Below, one piece after another: positions 1 through 9,477 of a stretch of 64,000 bases of DNA. Position numbers and translations under genes: made by a program. This DNA comes from Ensifer sp. LC163. GTDB lineage: Bacteria > Pseudomonadota > Alphaproteobacteria > Rhizobiales > Rhizobiaceae. The notes below the pieces were generated by a model, which made no database searches, was not told the origin of the DNA, and was given only the letters and a program-made list of their open reading frames with translations. The stretch lies in contig NZ_MBSS01000008.1 in assembly GCF_001695855.1 (NCBI RefSeq), forward strand, positions 1 through 64,000, given 5' to 3'. Each line of letters starts with the position of its first letter. Position 1 is the first letter of the stretch.

Positions 1-2095
1 CCTGAAGCGTGATCGTCGCCGTCGCCTCCGACGTGTCGCCGTCGCCGTCCTCGATCCGGTAGCGGAACGTCACCGTTCCCTGTTCGCCGGCCGCCGGCGT
101 GTAGGTGAACGTGCCGTTGTTGTTGTAAACCAGCGTGCCGCCGCCCGTCAGGCTGCCATCGACCGGCGTCACCTTGGCGAAGGCAACGCCATCGGCACCC
201 TTCGCGTCATTGGCCAGAACGTCCACCGTCACCGGCGTGTTCTCCGCAGCCTGCGAGACACCATCGGCCACCGCCGAAGGCGCGTCGTCGGAGACCGAGA
301 CGGTGACGGTGCCTTCGGCCCGGTCGCCGTCGGTGTCGGAGGCGATGACCTGAACCGAGCCGAGTGTAGCAAGGTCGTCGGTGGTGATGTCGGGGTGGCT
401 GGCGTAATTGTCGGAAAGCGTCGCCGTCACCGTCGCGCTGTCGCCGACGCGCACCAGATCGAGCGTGACGATGGTCACGCTGCCGGCCTTGCCGACGATC
501 TGGGTGCCGGAGATCCGATCCCAGGTCAGCGCGCCCGTCAGGCCCCCGGTGTCGCCGAACGCGATCGTGGCGATCGCATCCGAACCGGCGATGAAGCCGA
601 TCGTGCCGCTGCTGGTGTCGGACCCCAGCGGCGTGCTGCCGTCGGCAAGGTTCTGGTCGTCGAGTGCAAGCGATGCACTGGCTGCTTCCGGATTGACCGT
701 CGGGCCGACGCCGTCGGTCACCGTGATCGTCTGGCTGTCGCTCGTCGTATCGTTGTCGGCGTCCTTGGCCGACAACGTGAAGCTGACATTGACGCCAGCC
801 GGATTGTTGACGTTGCTGTTGGCCGCAAACGACCAGGTCTTGTCGGCATTGACCGTCAGCGTGCCCTCGACGAGCGCGAAGGCCACCGACTGCCCGGCCG
901 TCAAGGCCAGCGTCTGCGTCGCGTCGCCGACCGTCACGTTGACCGTGCTGACACCGTCGGCGCCGGCCGTCAGCGTCCAGTTGCCGTTCAGCGTCTGGCC
1001 TTCCACTACGTTCGGCGAGACCGGATCGGTGATGCCGATCACCGGCACGTCGTCGACAACATCGATGCGCAGTGTGGCCGAGCCGGTCGCACCGTCACCA
1101 TCGGTGACCGTCAGGTTGAAGGCGTCGCGGTCCTGCTCGACATTCGTGCCGGGAATGACGCCGGAACTGGGGACGGGGCTCACCAGGTCGTAGGTGTATT
1201 GCGCCACGCCTGTCGCCGGGTCGTAGGCGGTGATGGTCAATGTACCGAACTCGCCAGCAACGCTCTGGCCGACGAGGCCACCAATCGCGAAAGTCTGACC
1301 GTTGATGGTCAGGCTGGCGATGTCGTCGAGGCCATCCGGATCGGAAATGGTAAAGACGCCGCTGACCGACGCGCTGCCGTCACCGGCACGCGATCCGCTG
1401 GCGAGGCCGGCCTCATCGACCTGCCTGTCGCTGACGAAAATGCCGCTGGGATCGCTGTTGCCATCGGGGATGATCGAGGGGTTGTCGTTGGGATCGACAG
1501 CGAAGGGCAGAAGCTCGGTGGCCTCGAGCGCCGGAAACTGCAGCTCGGTGGGCGCCAGCAGGTCGATGACCGGGCCGGCCTGGCCAATGCCGCCATCCGC
1601 GTCGGAGAAGTTGCCGCCGCTGCTCTGGTTCGATACGACGCTGATGCTGCCATCCGGGCCCGCGGCGACGTTGATGCCGTTTTCTCCGAGCACCGCCACG
1701 AGCGTTTCGCGCGGGATTTCGGCGTCCCCGATCACGAAAGTCGGAACCTTCAATGCGGCGTTCTGGACCGTGATGGTGGAGCCGTCAGGCTGTTCCAAAA
1801 CGATATCCGTGCCGACGACCTTGATCTTTTCGATCGATGCGCCTGCAGGCAGGTGCACGATATTCGAAGCATCAGCGCTGATCGTCGCCGGCATCGGCGG
1901 CGTCAGGGGGGTGGTCTCAGCACCCTTCACCGGAGCACCGGTTGCCGGGTCCAGGAGCTGCGGCTCTTCCGCCGCGCCAGCACCGGCCTGCGCCACCAGA
2001 CGCCCGACTTTGCCATCTGGCGCTTCGTGATGCTCGATTGCCTCTGCCGGCGTTGCGGCGGCTTCGTTGGAAATTGCGGTGCCTTCGGTTGCCAT
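1..2095 (-). CDS. Large repeat adhesin secreted by type I system (LapA-like), N-terminal part; gene runs off left edge
   Basis: The frame is open on the minus strand from ATG at 2095 to the window edge (698 codons, no stop). The first ~70 residues are Ala/Glu/Pro-rich and resemble the intracellular or retained start of giant adhesins. They are followed by a small folded segment containing 'IVHLPAGASIEKIKVVG' and 'FVIGDAEIPRETL' (about residues 78-135), reminiscent of the retention module that holds LapA-type adhesins in the TolC channel. From about residue 230 the chain becomes repeated Ig-like/VCBS-type beta modules, each rich in Asp, Gly, Thr and Val, with recurring 'VTDGDG', 'VTDGVG' and 'VSDDAP' turns near residues 330, 465 and 603. 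Almost no Cys is visible. The C-terminal RTX secretion signal would lie outside the window. The exporter genes lie 3' of it on the same strand and a LapG-type protease gene is divergent, which fits a biofilm or attachment adhesin. Alternative: another T1SS-exported repeat protein. Confidence 0.88.
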   Translation of the reverse strand, partial: MATEGTAISNEAAATPAEAIEHHEAPDGKVGRLVAQAGAGAAEEPQLLDPATGAPVKGAETTPLTPPMPATISADASNIVHLPAGASIEKIKVVGTDIVLEQPDGSTITVQNAALKVPTFVIGDAEIPRETLVAVLGENGINVAAGPDGSISVVSNQSSGGNFSDADGGIGQAGPVIDLLAPTELQFPALEATELLPFAVDPNDNPSIIPDGNSDPSGIFVSDRQVDEAGLASGSRAGDGSASVSGVFTISDPDGLDDIASLTINGQTFAIGGLVGQSVAGEFGTLTITAYDPATGVAQYTYDLVSPVPSSGVIPGTNVEQDRDAFNLTVTDGDGATGSATLRIDVVDDVPVIGITDPVSPNVVEGQTLNGNWTLTAGADGVSTVNVTVGDATQTLALTAGQSVAFALVEGTLTVNADKTWSFAANSNVNNPAGVNVSFTLSAKDADNDTTSDSQTITVTDGVGPTVNPEAASASLALDDQNLADGSTPLGSDTSSGTIGFIAGSDAIATIAFGDTGGLTGALTWDRISGTQIVGKAGSVTIVTLDLVRVGDSATVTATLSDNYASHPDITTDDLATLGSVQVIASDTDGDRAEGTVTVSVSDDAPSAVADGVSQAAENTPVTVDVLANDAKGADGVAFAKVTPVDGSLTGGGTLVYNNNGTFTYTPAAGEQGTVTFRYRIEDGDGDTSEATATITLQ

Positions 2096-2627
2096 AAGAA
2101 ATACCCCTCGACCTTTGCGGGCAAGAAAACACCAACCTTGTGCGGCCGCAATCGGTACCGGAGGGGTTATCGAAAAATGGCATAATATGTTATGCTAATA
2201 CCCAAAATTGGTTAGATTAGCGCAATTTTAACAATTCTGGTCATGATCGCGAAACGAATGCCGGACGGCCCGCCAGAGTTCGATTAAACAAGCCCTGACG
2301 TCCCGCGGAGCAGCACCGGAATTCACATAATCGACCGAACCGCGTTGCCACACGCTGCATCCTCAACGAACGCGTCTCCACCAAATAGACCGCGATGAGT
2401 GCCACGGCGGCGAGCGGCCTGGTCTTGGCTGTCGTGACACCTCATAGTGCCGAGGTTCGCGATTTGGTGAAAATCCGCCCGTGCTCCAAAAGAATACACA
2501 AGTATAAAATTTGAATAAAATTTTATGTAAAACGTATTTTTGTAAGACATACTAAATAATACATGCCGCTTTACCGGAGTTTTTCTTTTCATTCGTAGAG
2601 TGCCTTCATGCAACGAGAGGCACGGTG
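2096..2627. promoter_or_regulatory. AT-rich divergent intergenic region between adhesin and LapG-type protease genes
   Basis: These 532 bases hold no convincing gene. The region is markedly AT-rich compared with its surroundings, especially 2165-2240 and 2490-2570, as expected for promoters firing both ways. An inverted repeat GCATAA-TATG-TTATGC sits at 2180-2195, 85 bases upstream of the adhesin start, and could be an operator. I could not identify -10/-35 boxes with confidence. Confidence 0.4.
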
Positions 2628-3554
2628 ATGAACAAGAAGAGCTGGAACCACTGCGCGAAATACCTGAAGACTTCGGTGGTTGCGATGGGCCTAGTGTCGC
2701 TTTCTGCAACATCGTCCGTACAGGCCGGACAAACCGGCATGCTCCAGCCCGCTCTCTTTCAGCAGATAATGAGCCTCGCAAGCCCGTTGGCTGCCGTCGC
2801 CACGCAGGTAATCGGCGCCTGGTCGCACCAAGCTTCCGAAGGGCTCAAGCGTCAGCAGGTCCAGAAAGTGGCGATAGCGACGCGCGCCAACATTGGCAGC
2901 CAAACGGCGGCACGGTCGGAACCCTCCGCCGTCTTTCATTCCGTCGCCTTTCGCGTCTCTTCGATCCCTGTCGCCCGCAAATGGAAGACTGTCTTCCCGG
3001 CGGTTGCCGCGACTGATTTCAGCCGCTGCGCACAACAGAGTGGTTGTGCCGCCCGCGGCATCCTCGGCAAGGCGATTGAAAACGCCGAAAGTCTCGCCTT
3101 CCGGCACAAGATCAGCGGCATCAACCGGACGGTCAACCGGCTCGTTCGCTACCAGCCGGACGCCGAAAACTACGGCTCCAAGGATTATTGGGCGACGCCG
3201 GCCGAAATTCTCGGCCGCGGCAAGGGGGATTGCGAAGACTATGCCATCCTGAAAATGGCCGCCCTGAAGGCGGCCGGCCTTCCGGCGGAAGCCATGGCGA
3301 TCGTCGTTCTTCGCGATGTCCGACGCAATTTCTATCATGCCGTGCTCGCGATCACGACCAGCCAGGGCCACTTCATCCTCGACAATCTGAGCGACGAGGT
3401 GAAGCTCGACAGCGCGCTGCCCAACTACCAGCCGCTCTTTTCGGTCAGCGCCGACCGCTCCTGGATCCACGGCGTCAAGTCGACCGGCGACAAGGTCGCG
3501 TCGACCGCACCACTGTCCGATGTCATGCCCGGCGAGGGTGTCGCGCTTCGCTGA
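2628..3554 (+). CDS. lapG: Periplasmic transglutaminase-like cysteine protease, LapG family
   Basis: 308 residues with an N-terminal Sec signal peptide (hydrophobic core near residues 15-30, likely cut after 'SSVQA'). The bacterial transglutaminase-like cysteine protease core is clear: Cys202 in 'GKGDCEDYAILK', His237 in 'NFYHAVLA' and Asp252 in 'FILDNLSDEV' form the Cys-His-Asp triad in the order and spacing of LapG. In Pseudomonas, LapG clips the N-terminus of the LapA adhesin and frees it from the outer membrane. Here the gene is divergent from a giant adhesin and close to its exporter genes, so the same job is likely. I chose ATG 2628 over the in-frame GTG at 2625 because GAGAGG ends 7 bases before the ATG. 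The c-di-GMP receptor LapD that normally restrains LapG is not in this window. The family call is firm; the substrate is inferred. Confidence 0.9.
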   Translation: MNKKSWNHCAKYLKTSVVAMGLVSLSATSSVQAGQTGMLQPALFQQIMSLASPLAAVATQVIGAWSHQASEGLKRQQVQKVAIATRANIGSQTAARSEPSAVFHSVAFRVSSIPVARKWKTVFPAVAATDFSRCAQQSGCAARGILGKAIENAESLAFRHKISGINRTVNRLVRYQPDAENYGSKDYWATPAEILGRGKGDCEDYAILKMAALKAAGLPAEAMAIVVLRDVRRNFYHAVLAITTSQGHFILDNLSDEVKLDSALPNYQPLFSVSADRSWIHGVKSTGDKVASTAPLSDVMPGEGVALR

Positions 3555-3633
3555 ACCTTTCGCCGCACCGGTGGTCGCTCGAAATCGCCATTGTCCTGCC
3601 AACCTGCGCTGCTGCAGCGATGGTGCCGCGTCA

Positions 3634-4242
3634 TCAGATCAGAATAAAGCCGATGATCACGTCCTGGTCGGAGATCGGGGCGAGGGCGGCGTTGAGCTTG
3701 CCCCGCGTGACCTGACCCTGCGCCCCTATGGTGAAGCCGGCCGATTGCGGCTCGCCGGGAGCCGATTTCAGGCGGCCGACGAGATCGACAAACTGAACGT
3801 CGAAGGAAAGTTTCAAGCCCAGGGCGGGCTGTGGTTGCTGCGACCGCAGGACACGAGATTGGACGAAGGAGAGGAATGCGGGGTTGTAGGCAATGATATG
3901 CCTGTTCCCGGTGAGCGCAAAGGCTGGCGACGGGCTTGCGCGGACCTGGCTCGTGACTATCGCCAGATTGCTGCGCGCCTTGGCCGACGAAAGTTCGTCG
4001 CGCAGGTGGCGGGTGGCGATATAGCGCAGCCGCGCCGTCAGGTTGCCTTCGCCCTCAAGTTCTCTTTCGCAGGCGGCAACGATATCGGCTAGCTTGCGGC
4101 CATGCCGCGCGGCAAGCTCGCCAAGGCTCTGCCAATAGATCTCCTCGAGCTTTATTCCGTGGCGCTGACCACCGACGGTGACGACCCGGAACCGCAGCGC
4201 GCTCAGGTCCTTTTCGGACGGGGGAGGCGGCGTCTCGTTCAT
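3634..4242 (-). CDS. Ribbon-helix-helix domain protein with a C-terminal PAS-like region
   Basis: 202 residues. Residues ~20-75 ('GIKLEEIYWQSLGELAARHG' followed by a 'NLTARLRYIATRHLRDEL' stretch) match the RHH_4-type ribbon-helix-helix fold, a small dimeric DNA-binding or partner-binding module common in alphaproteobacteria. Residues ~100-202 hold a second domain whose 'AFALTGNRHIIAYNPAFLSFV' pattern looks PAS-like; this part is a guess from pattern only. The gene ends the secretion operon: it starts 3 bases after the stop of the HlyD-type gene and converges on the lapG-type gene. A role in transcriptional control of the adhesin or in regulating export is plausible but unproven. Such a protein is not part of the classical Lap system. 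Confidence 0.75.
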   Translation of the reverse strand: MNETPPPPSEKDLSALRFRVVTVGGQRHGIKLEEIYWQSLGELAARHGRKLADIVAACERELEGEGNLTARLRYIATRHLRDELSSAKARSNLAIVTSQVRASPSPAFALTGNRHIIAYNPAFLSFVQSRVLRSQQPQPALGLKLSFDVQFVDLVGRLKSAPGEPQSAGFTIGAQGQVTRGKLNAALAPISDQDVIIGFILI

Positions 4243-4245
4243 TGA

Positions 4246-5526
4246 TCAGCGCTCCCGCAGAGCTTCCTCGCGCGCCTTGTTGATCGGTTTCATCAGATAG
4301 GCAAGGATCGTCTTCTTGCCGGTCATGATATCCACCGACGCAATCATGCCGGGCATGATGGCATATTCGCGGCCATCCTTCACCAGCGCGGCCGTGTCGG
4401 TCTTGACGCGTACGAGATAGTAGGTTTCGCCGTTGTTCTGATCGACCAGGCTGTCCGCGCTGACGGTCTCGACGACACCGCCGAGGCCGCCGTAAATCGA
4501 AAAATCATAGGCCGATATCTTGATCAGCGCCGGCTGGCCGGCGCGCACGAAGGCAACATCCCGCGGCGAAAGCCGCGCCTCGACAAGCAGGATCTCTGAC
4601 GTTGGGACGACGCCTGCGATCACTCCACCGGGCGTCACATAGGCGCCGACCGTGTTGACATCCAGTGTATTGATGATGCCGTCGACCGGCGAACGAATGT
4701 CGGTGTTGGCGACCCGGCTGCTGGCACCGCGGATGGTTTCCTCGATTACGGAAAGCTGCGAAAGCGCCTCGGTTTTCTCCGCCAGGGCCTCCTGCTTCAG
4801 TTGCAGCGAAAGTTCCGTCACCTGCAGCGTTGCCTCCCGGAGTGCCTCCTCCAGCTTTCCGACCGATTCCTTCCAGAGGGCGAGCTGGCCCCGGGTATCG
4901 GTCAGCTCCTTCTCGACCCTGAGCGACTCGGTCTGCGCGACGAGCTTACGCTTGACCATCGGCGCGAGCAGCTCCTGCTCGCGCTCGGTTACCTGCAAGC
5001 TCTCTGCCAGCCGGTTGATATTCGCCTGTGCTTCGGCCAGTTCCTTCTGGCGCTGGCCCTCACGTGCCTGCATGACCGACAGCTTGTTGTTAAAATTACC
5101 GGCTTTGGCTTGAAGCAGCTGTTCTTCGTTGGCGCATATGGCCGGCGCGACCTTGGTGATTTCGTCAGGACATTGGTATTTTGCGTCGTAGGCGCCGGTC
5201 TCCTCGAGCTCCAGCCGCGCGATTTGCGCGCGCAATGATCGCGCCTTCGCCTCGAGCTCGCCAAGCGAGGAGCCGCTCGCGGTATCGTCGAGCCGGAGGA
5301 TCAGATCGCCGCGGCGAACGACCTGTCCGGGCTGCACCGCGATCTCGCGCACGATGCCGGGCTCACTCGACTGGATGATCTGCGTCTTTGAGACGGGAAT
5401 GACCTTGCCTTCTCCGCGGGCGATCTCATCCACCTCGGCGATCGCTGCCCAGGCGACGAAAGAACTGATCAGCAAGCCTACGACAAGCAGCCCGGCGCGC
5501 GCGGCAAGCGGCGGTTTCTCAGTCAT
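4246..5526 (-). CDS. Type I secretion periplasmic adaptor (HlyD/LapC family)
   Basis: 426 residues. It has a short cytoplasmic tail, one transmembrane helix ('AGLLVVGLLISSFVAWAAIA'), then a lipoyl-like half ('KVIPVSKTQIIQSSEPGIV'), a long alpha-hairpin/coiled coil rich in Glu/Gln/Leu (about residues 110-270), the second lipoyl half with 'DIRSPVDGIINTLDVNTVGA', and a C-terminal beta-barrel region ending in 'MPGMIASVDIMTGKKTILAY', the usual end of HlyD-type membrane fusion proteins. It bridges the inner-membrane ABC exporter and the TolC channel. I prefer ATG 5526 (GGAAGG, 7 bases upstream) to the in-frame GTG at 5544. It lies downstream of the exporter gene in the same operon. Confidence 0.93.
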   Translation of the reverse strand: MTEKPPLAARAGLLVVGLLISSFVAWAAIAEVDEIARGEGKVIPVSKTQIIQSSEPGIVREIAVQPGQVVRRGDLILRLDDTASGSSLGELEAKARSLRAQIARLELEETGAYDAKYQCPDEITKVAPAICANEEQLLQAKAGNFNNKLSVMQAREGQRQKELAEAQANINRLAESLQVTEREQELLAPMVKRKLVAQTESLRVEKELTDTRGQLALWKESVGKLEEALREATLQVTELSLQLKQEALAEKTEALSQLSVIEETIRGASSRVANTDIRSPVDGIINTLDVNTVGAYVTPGGVIAGVVPTSEILLVEARLSPRDVAFVRAGQPALIKISAYDFSIYGGLGGVVETVSADSLVDQNNGETYYLVRVKTDTAALVKDGREYAIMPGMIASVDIMTGKKTILAYLMKPINKAREEALRER

Positions 5527-5586
5527 GCTGGCACCTTCCGCCACTTGCCGACCGGCTTCGTTTCGCGCTCTTGCTGAAAACGTGCA

Positions 5587-7770
5587 TCATAGCCCAGCTC
5601 CCGCCGGCCGGCCGGAAGGACCGGGCCGCCTTTGCAACTGCTCGATGACCTCGGCCTTCGGACCATCGGCAACGACGCGCCCGCGGTCGAGGACCAGTAG
5701 CCGATCGACGAGGCTCAGCATGCTGTGGCGATGCGTTGAGATCACAAGAGTGACATCGCTGCTGAAGACATTGGAGAGCTTGTTGATCAGCTCGCGTTCG
5801 CTGGCGAGGTCCATTGCTCCGGAGGGTTCATCAAGGAAAACGATCTTCGGCTTTCGCAACAGCAGCCGGGCGATGGCAACCGCCTGGCGTTGCCCGCCGG
5901 AAAGCTGCGAACCGCGCTCACCCACAGGCATGTCGTAGCCGCGCGGATGATGGGAAACAAATTCGTCGACCCCGGCGAGCCGCGCTGCCGCGACCACTTC
6001 TTCATCACTTGCGGTCGGATTCGCCATCAGGAGGTTTTCCTTGATGGTGCCCGAGAACAGGTCGGAATTCTGCGACACGAACGAGACCGCCGAGCGAACG
6101 ACGGAGGGGTGCAGTTGCCGGATATCGACGCCGTCGAGCAGGATACGCCCGGCGCTTGGCGGATAGAGCCCCCCCAGGAGGCGGCCGATCGTCGTCTTTC
6201 CGGAGCCGATGCGGCCGATGATGCCGACCCGCTCGCCCGCCTTGATCGCGACGTTCATACCGCTGACTACCTTGTGGTCGTTACCCGGGTAGGCGAACTC
6301 GAGGTTGACGAAGGTAATGCTGCCGTTACGGATCTCGCGATTGACGAAACCGATCGTATCGGGTCGGTCCTCCGGCTGCTCCATCACCGCATTCAGGATC
6401 CGCAGCGATAGAAGCGCCTGGCGCAGCCGCGCCAGCGTCATCGCAATCTGGCCGAGGGGCGCGACGGCGCGGCCGGCCAACATGCTCGCGGCGATGATCG
6501 CGCCGGAGGAGATATTTCCCTCCGTGAATTCATAGGCGCCGGCCACGACAATGCAGACCGTCACCAATTGTTGCACGAACTGCGTCGCGTGCGATGCCCA
6601 GGAGGAAATCTCCTTGATCTGTTCGGCCGTGTTCGAGGAATGCTTGGCCAGTTCGTTCCAGCGGCGAAGGAGCTGCTTTTCCGATTGCAGCGTTTTCACC
6701 GTCTCGATCGCGCCGATCGTCTCGACCAGCAGCGCCTGGCGCTGGGCGGACTCGTTCGAAGCCGCAGCGACGCGGTGGCCGATCTTATACTGCGCGACGT
6801 AGCCGATCACGAGGCTCAAGACAAAAGCGATCGTCGGAACAAGCGCGATCCAGCCCGCGACCGCATAGATGGCCGCGATGAAGACGAAAACGAAAAGACT
6901 GTCGATGATGGTGCTGAGCGTATTCGACGTGAAAAACTCCCGCACGAATTCGTACTGCATCGCCCGGTTGGCATATTCGCCGGTGGACGGCGGCCGCGAG
7001 GCCATGGTTGCATGCAGGATCTTCTCGAACAGCATGTAGGAGAGTTTCAGATCGGCCTTGCGGCCGGCGTAGTCGATCAGCGCCGCCCGCACCGTCTTCA
7101 ACAGGAAGTCGAAGAGGATGGCAGCGCTGATGCCCAGCGCCAGAACCCAGAGCGTCGCGATCGCTTTGTTGGGCAGGATGCGATCGTAGACGTTCATCGT
7201 GAAGAGCGGCGCGGCGAGCGCCAGGACGTTGATGAAGAATGCCGCGATCGCCACCTGCACATAGGCTTGCCAGAAGGGCTTGATCGTCGAGGTCAACCAG
7301 TGCCGGCGGTCGATGTTGCGCGCCGCGCCGACGCCCCGACCGGCCGCCGCATTCAAATAGGTGGCCGAGAACGACACGGCATAGGCGAGCCCGCCGAGTT
7401 GCAGATCAGACAGCTTGATCGCCGGCTCGTCGGGTCTGCCCACCTTGTTCGAAAGACTGAGAGTGCCGTCCAGAGCCTCTTCCAACAACGCCCTGGCGCT
7501 GCCGTCGCGAAAGATGAGCAGCAGCGGGAACACGAAATCGCGATTGGTAAGCGCGCGCGTCGAAACGAGTTCCGTCTCCAGACCCACCCGTTCGGCTATG
7601 CGCGAGACGTCTTCAGCGCTCGGCGACCGGGCGTCGAAGGGGACGTCGGAATAGAGCACACTGTCTGACGACGGGCGGTTCAAGAAGATGCAAATCTCCT
7701 TGAACGCCTCGGAAAAGCCGGTCAGGGACGGGCCAATCTGCGCATGCCTGTCGATACCTTGCATCACCAC
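5587..7770 (-). CDS. Type I secretion ABC exporter (permease-ATPase fusion, LapB/HlyB type)
   Basis: 727 residues. The N-terminal ~140 residues form a C39 peptidase-like domain without an evident catalytic Cys-His pair, as in exporters of RTX and LapA-type proteins that keep their N-terminus. It is followed by a six-helix ABC membrane domain (about 160-450; 'APLFTMNVYDRILPNKA' is typical of the group) and an ATPase domain with Walker A 'GRIGSGKTT' (~520), signature 'LSGGQRQ' (~623), Walker B 'IVFLDEPSGAMD' (~645) and H-loop 'ISTHRHS'. It pairs with the adaptor and the TolC-like channel on either side to export the giant adhesin encoded just beyond. It follows the TolC-like gene by 27 bases, so the three exporter genes form one unit. 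Confidence 0.94.
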   Translation of the reverse strand: MVMQGIDRHAQIGPSLTGFSEAFKEICIFLNRPSSDSVLYSDVPFDARSPSAEDVSRIAERVGLETELVSTRALTNRDFVFPLLLIFRDGSARALLEEALDGTLSLSNKVGRPDEPAIKLSDLQLGGLAYAVSFSATYLNAAAGRGVGAARNIDRRHWLTSTIKPFWQAYVQVAIAAFFINVLALAAPLFTMNVYDRILPNKAIATLWVLALGISAAILFDFLLKTVRAALIDYAGRKADLKLSYMLFEKILHATMASRPPSTGEYANRAMQYEFVREFFTSNTLSTIIDSLFVFVFIAAIYAVAGWIALVPTIAFVLSLVIGYVAQYKIGHRVAAASNESAQRQALLVETIGAIETVKTLQSEKQLLRRWNELAKHSSNTAEQIKEISSWASHATQFVQQLVTVCIVVAGAYEFTEGNISSGAIIAASMLAGRAVAPLGQIAMTLARLRQALLSLRILNAVMEQPEDRPDTIGFVNREIRNGSITFVNLEFAYPGNDHKVVSGMNVAIKAGERVGIIGRIGSGKTTIGRLLGGLYPPSAGRILLDGVDIRQLHPSVVRSAVSFVSQNSDLFSGTIKENLLMANPTASDEEVVAAARLAGVDEFVSHHPRGYDMPVGERGSQLSGGQRQAVAIARLLLRKPKIVFLDEPSGAMDLASERELINKLSNVFSSDVTLVISTHRHSMLSLVDRLLVLDRGRVVADGPKAEVIEQLQRRPGPSGRPAGAGL

Positions 7771-7797
7771 CGGTTGTGTCCGCCCTCACGAGGACTG

Positions 7798-9243
7798 TTA
7801 TTTCTGCCGGATCGGCGCCAACAAGTCGAGTGGCAAGTCGTTTGTCTGGCGCGACGGGACACGGCGATAGGTTTCCGTAGCAGGCGTGGCTGGAACATCG
7901 AACTCGGCGCGCGCGTAGGCTTCGGATTGAGCCGGTGCCTTGACCTGCATGGTGGACAGAAGTTGTCCGGTCGCGGCAAGCAGGCGATATTCGGCAAACA
8001 AGGCTGCGTACTGCGCGGTCTTCGCGAGGATGCTGACGTTGAAACGCGAATTCTGCGCGCCCAGCACATCGAGCAGAGAGCGCTGGCCGACTTTGAGCTG
8101 CTCGCGATAGGACTCGACGAGCTGCACGTTCATCTGGGCCTGTGCATTCAGTGTGCGCGCAATGTCATACTGGCTCGTGCGGCGTTCCCAGGAAATGCGA
8201 ACGGCTTCCTCGACCTCGCGATGCGCCTGGTGGAAGACCAGGCGTTGCTCGCTCGCCCGGCGCATCTGCTCCTGCTCATTGGCGATGTCGATGCCGCCGC
8301 GATAGAGGTTCCACTTCGCCACGATCCGCGCCTGCGCGTCCCAGGTGTTGCCGGTCGTGCCGTCGATATCGTTGCCCGTGCGTGCGCGCCCTTCGGCAAA
8401 GACCTCGGGAAGCATGTTCGAGCGCGCGGCCTTGACCTGCGAATCCGCGACGCTGATGTCGGAATCGGCGGCTTTGATGCGCGGATTGTTGCCGCGAGCG
8501 ATGCCGATCGCCGTTTCCAGCGTCTTCGGCAGAGCACCGCCAACCGACTTCGGCATGGACGGCTTGGTGAGCGGCTGACCAACCAGGCGGTTGAAGCTGA
8601 TCTTGACCGTGTCGAACGCTTCCTCTGCCTCTTGCAGGCGAGCCTTTGCGGACAGCAGGCGTTCGCTGGCCTGCTGGCGATCCGCCTCAGTCAGGGCGCC
8701 CCCCGATATCAGCGAGCTGATATCCGACAGGATCGACTGGTGCACGCCGACGTTCTTGCGGGCCTCCGCCACGATTTGCTGCTGAAGGATATACTCGAAA
8801 TACTCGCGCACGATCTGCAAGCCGATCGTTTCGGAACGCTCAAGCACGCGGAACGACGCACTATCGACGCGCGCCGCCTGGCGCTCCAGCTCCGCCCGAC
8901 GGCCGCCGCCATCGAAGAGCTTCTGCGTGACGGTGATGCCGACGTCGGAAGGATAGAGCGGGTCGTTCTCGATCGAGGCCAGCCGACGGCCGGTATCCTC
9001 GAGATGCTGCACGCCGGTCGACGCTTCCACATCGAGGCTCGGCAGATAGAGGCCACGGGCCTGCCGCAATTCGAACTCGATCGCCTCGCGGTTCTCGATC
9101 GATTGTCCGATCTCCGGGTTCGATTCCATTGCGATTTGAAGCGCTTCCTTGAGCGTCATCGCTTCGGCCGCACTCCCCGCGAACACGGTCGACGCGAGCA
9201 GAATGGAAAACAATCCGCCCTTTAAGGTTTTCCCCACGGTCAA
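7798..9243 (-). CDS. TolC-family outer-membrane channel of the type I secretion system (LapE-like)
   Basis: 481 residues with a Sec signal peptide ('FAGSAAEA' cut region around residues 20-28). Two long helical repeats follow, the hallmark of TolC-like trimers: 'LKEALQIAMESNPEIGQSIE' begins the first and 'TLETAIGIARGNNPRIKAAD' the second. 'VAKWNLYRGG' is the family's characteristic beta-strand turn. The C-terminus ends in a Pro/Ala-rich tail. The start is a TTG at 9243 preceded by GAGGGGG with 6 bases spacing; an in-frame GTG at 9237 is the alternative. It is the first gene of the exporter operon (channel, ABC exporter, adaptor, RHH protein). Confidence 0.92.
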   Translation of the reverse strand: MTVGKTLKGGLFSILLASTVFAGSAAEAMTLKEALQIAMESNPEIGQSIENREAIEFELRQARGLYLPSLDVEASTGVQHLEDTGRRLASIENDPLYPSDVGITVTQKLFDGGGRRAELERQAARVDSASFRVLERSETIGLQIVREYFEYILQQQIVAEARKNVGVHQSILSDISSLISGGALTEADRQQASERLLSAKARLQEAEEAFDTVKISFNRLVGQPLTKPSMPKSVGGALPKTLETAIGIARGNNPRIKAADSDISVADSQVKAARSNMLPEVFAEGRARTGNDIDGTTGNTWDAQARIVAKWNLYRGGIDIANEQEQMRRASEQRLVFHQAHREVEEAVRISWERRTSQYDIARTLNAQAQMNVQLVESYREQLKVGQRSLLDVLGAQNSRFNVSILAKTAQYAALFAEYRLLAATGQLLSTMQVKAPAQSEAYARAEFDVPATPATETYRRVPSRQTNDLPLDLLAPIRQK

Positions 9244-9477
9244 TACTATCCCCCTCGCAATCAGTTCGTCACGCTAGCAAATCCAGGCGGACGTTAAAAC
9301 TGCAGAAACCCACCGCTAAATAATACAGCGGTAATAAAACGCGGCCACCAAATTTGGGGTCGTTCCAGACCGTCGCTAGCTTTCGCACGGCTATGTTGCA
9401 AAAATGGAACAGCCGCCCTGCCGCAAGAGGATCTTTTAACCTATTGAAAAGAAATGGAGCGGGCGTAATTGCTCCAG

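Noticed and set aside
395-2185. Long plus-strand open frame (596 codons) and other frames inside the adhesin region
   Set aside because: They are antisense to the repeat adhesin, have Arg-rich low-quality composition and match no family; the minus-strand frame has repeats and a sensible N-terminus.
2323-2781. 152-codon minus-strand open frame overlapping the lapG start
   Set aside because: It crosses AT-rich promoter DNA and the signal peptide of lapG; its composition is not protein-like.
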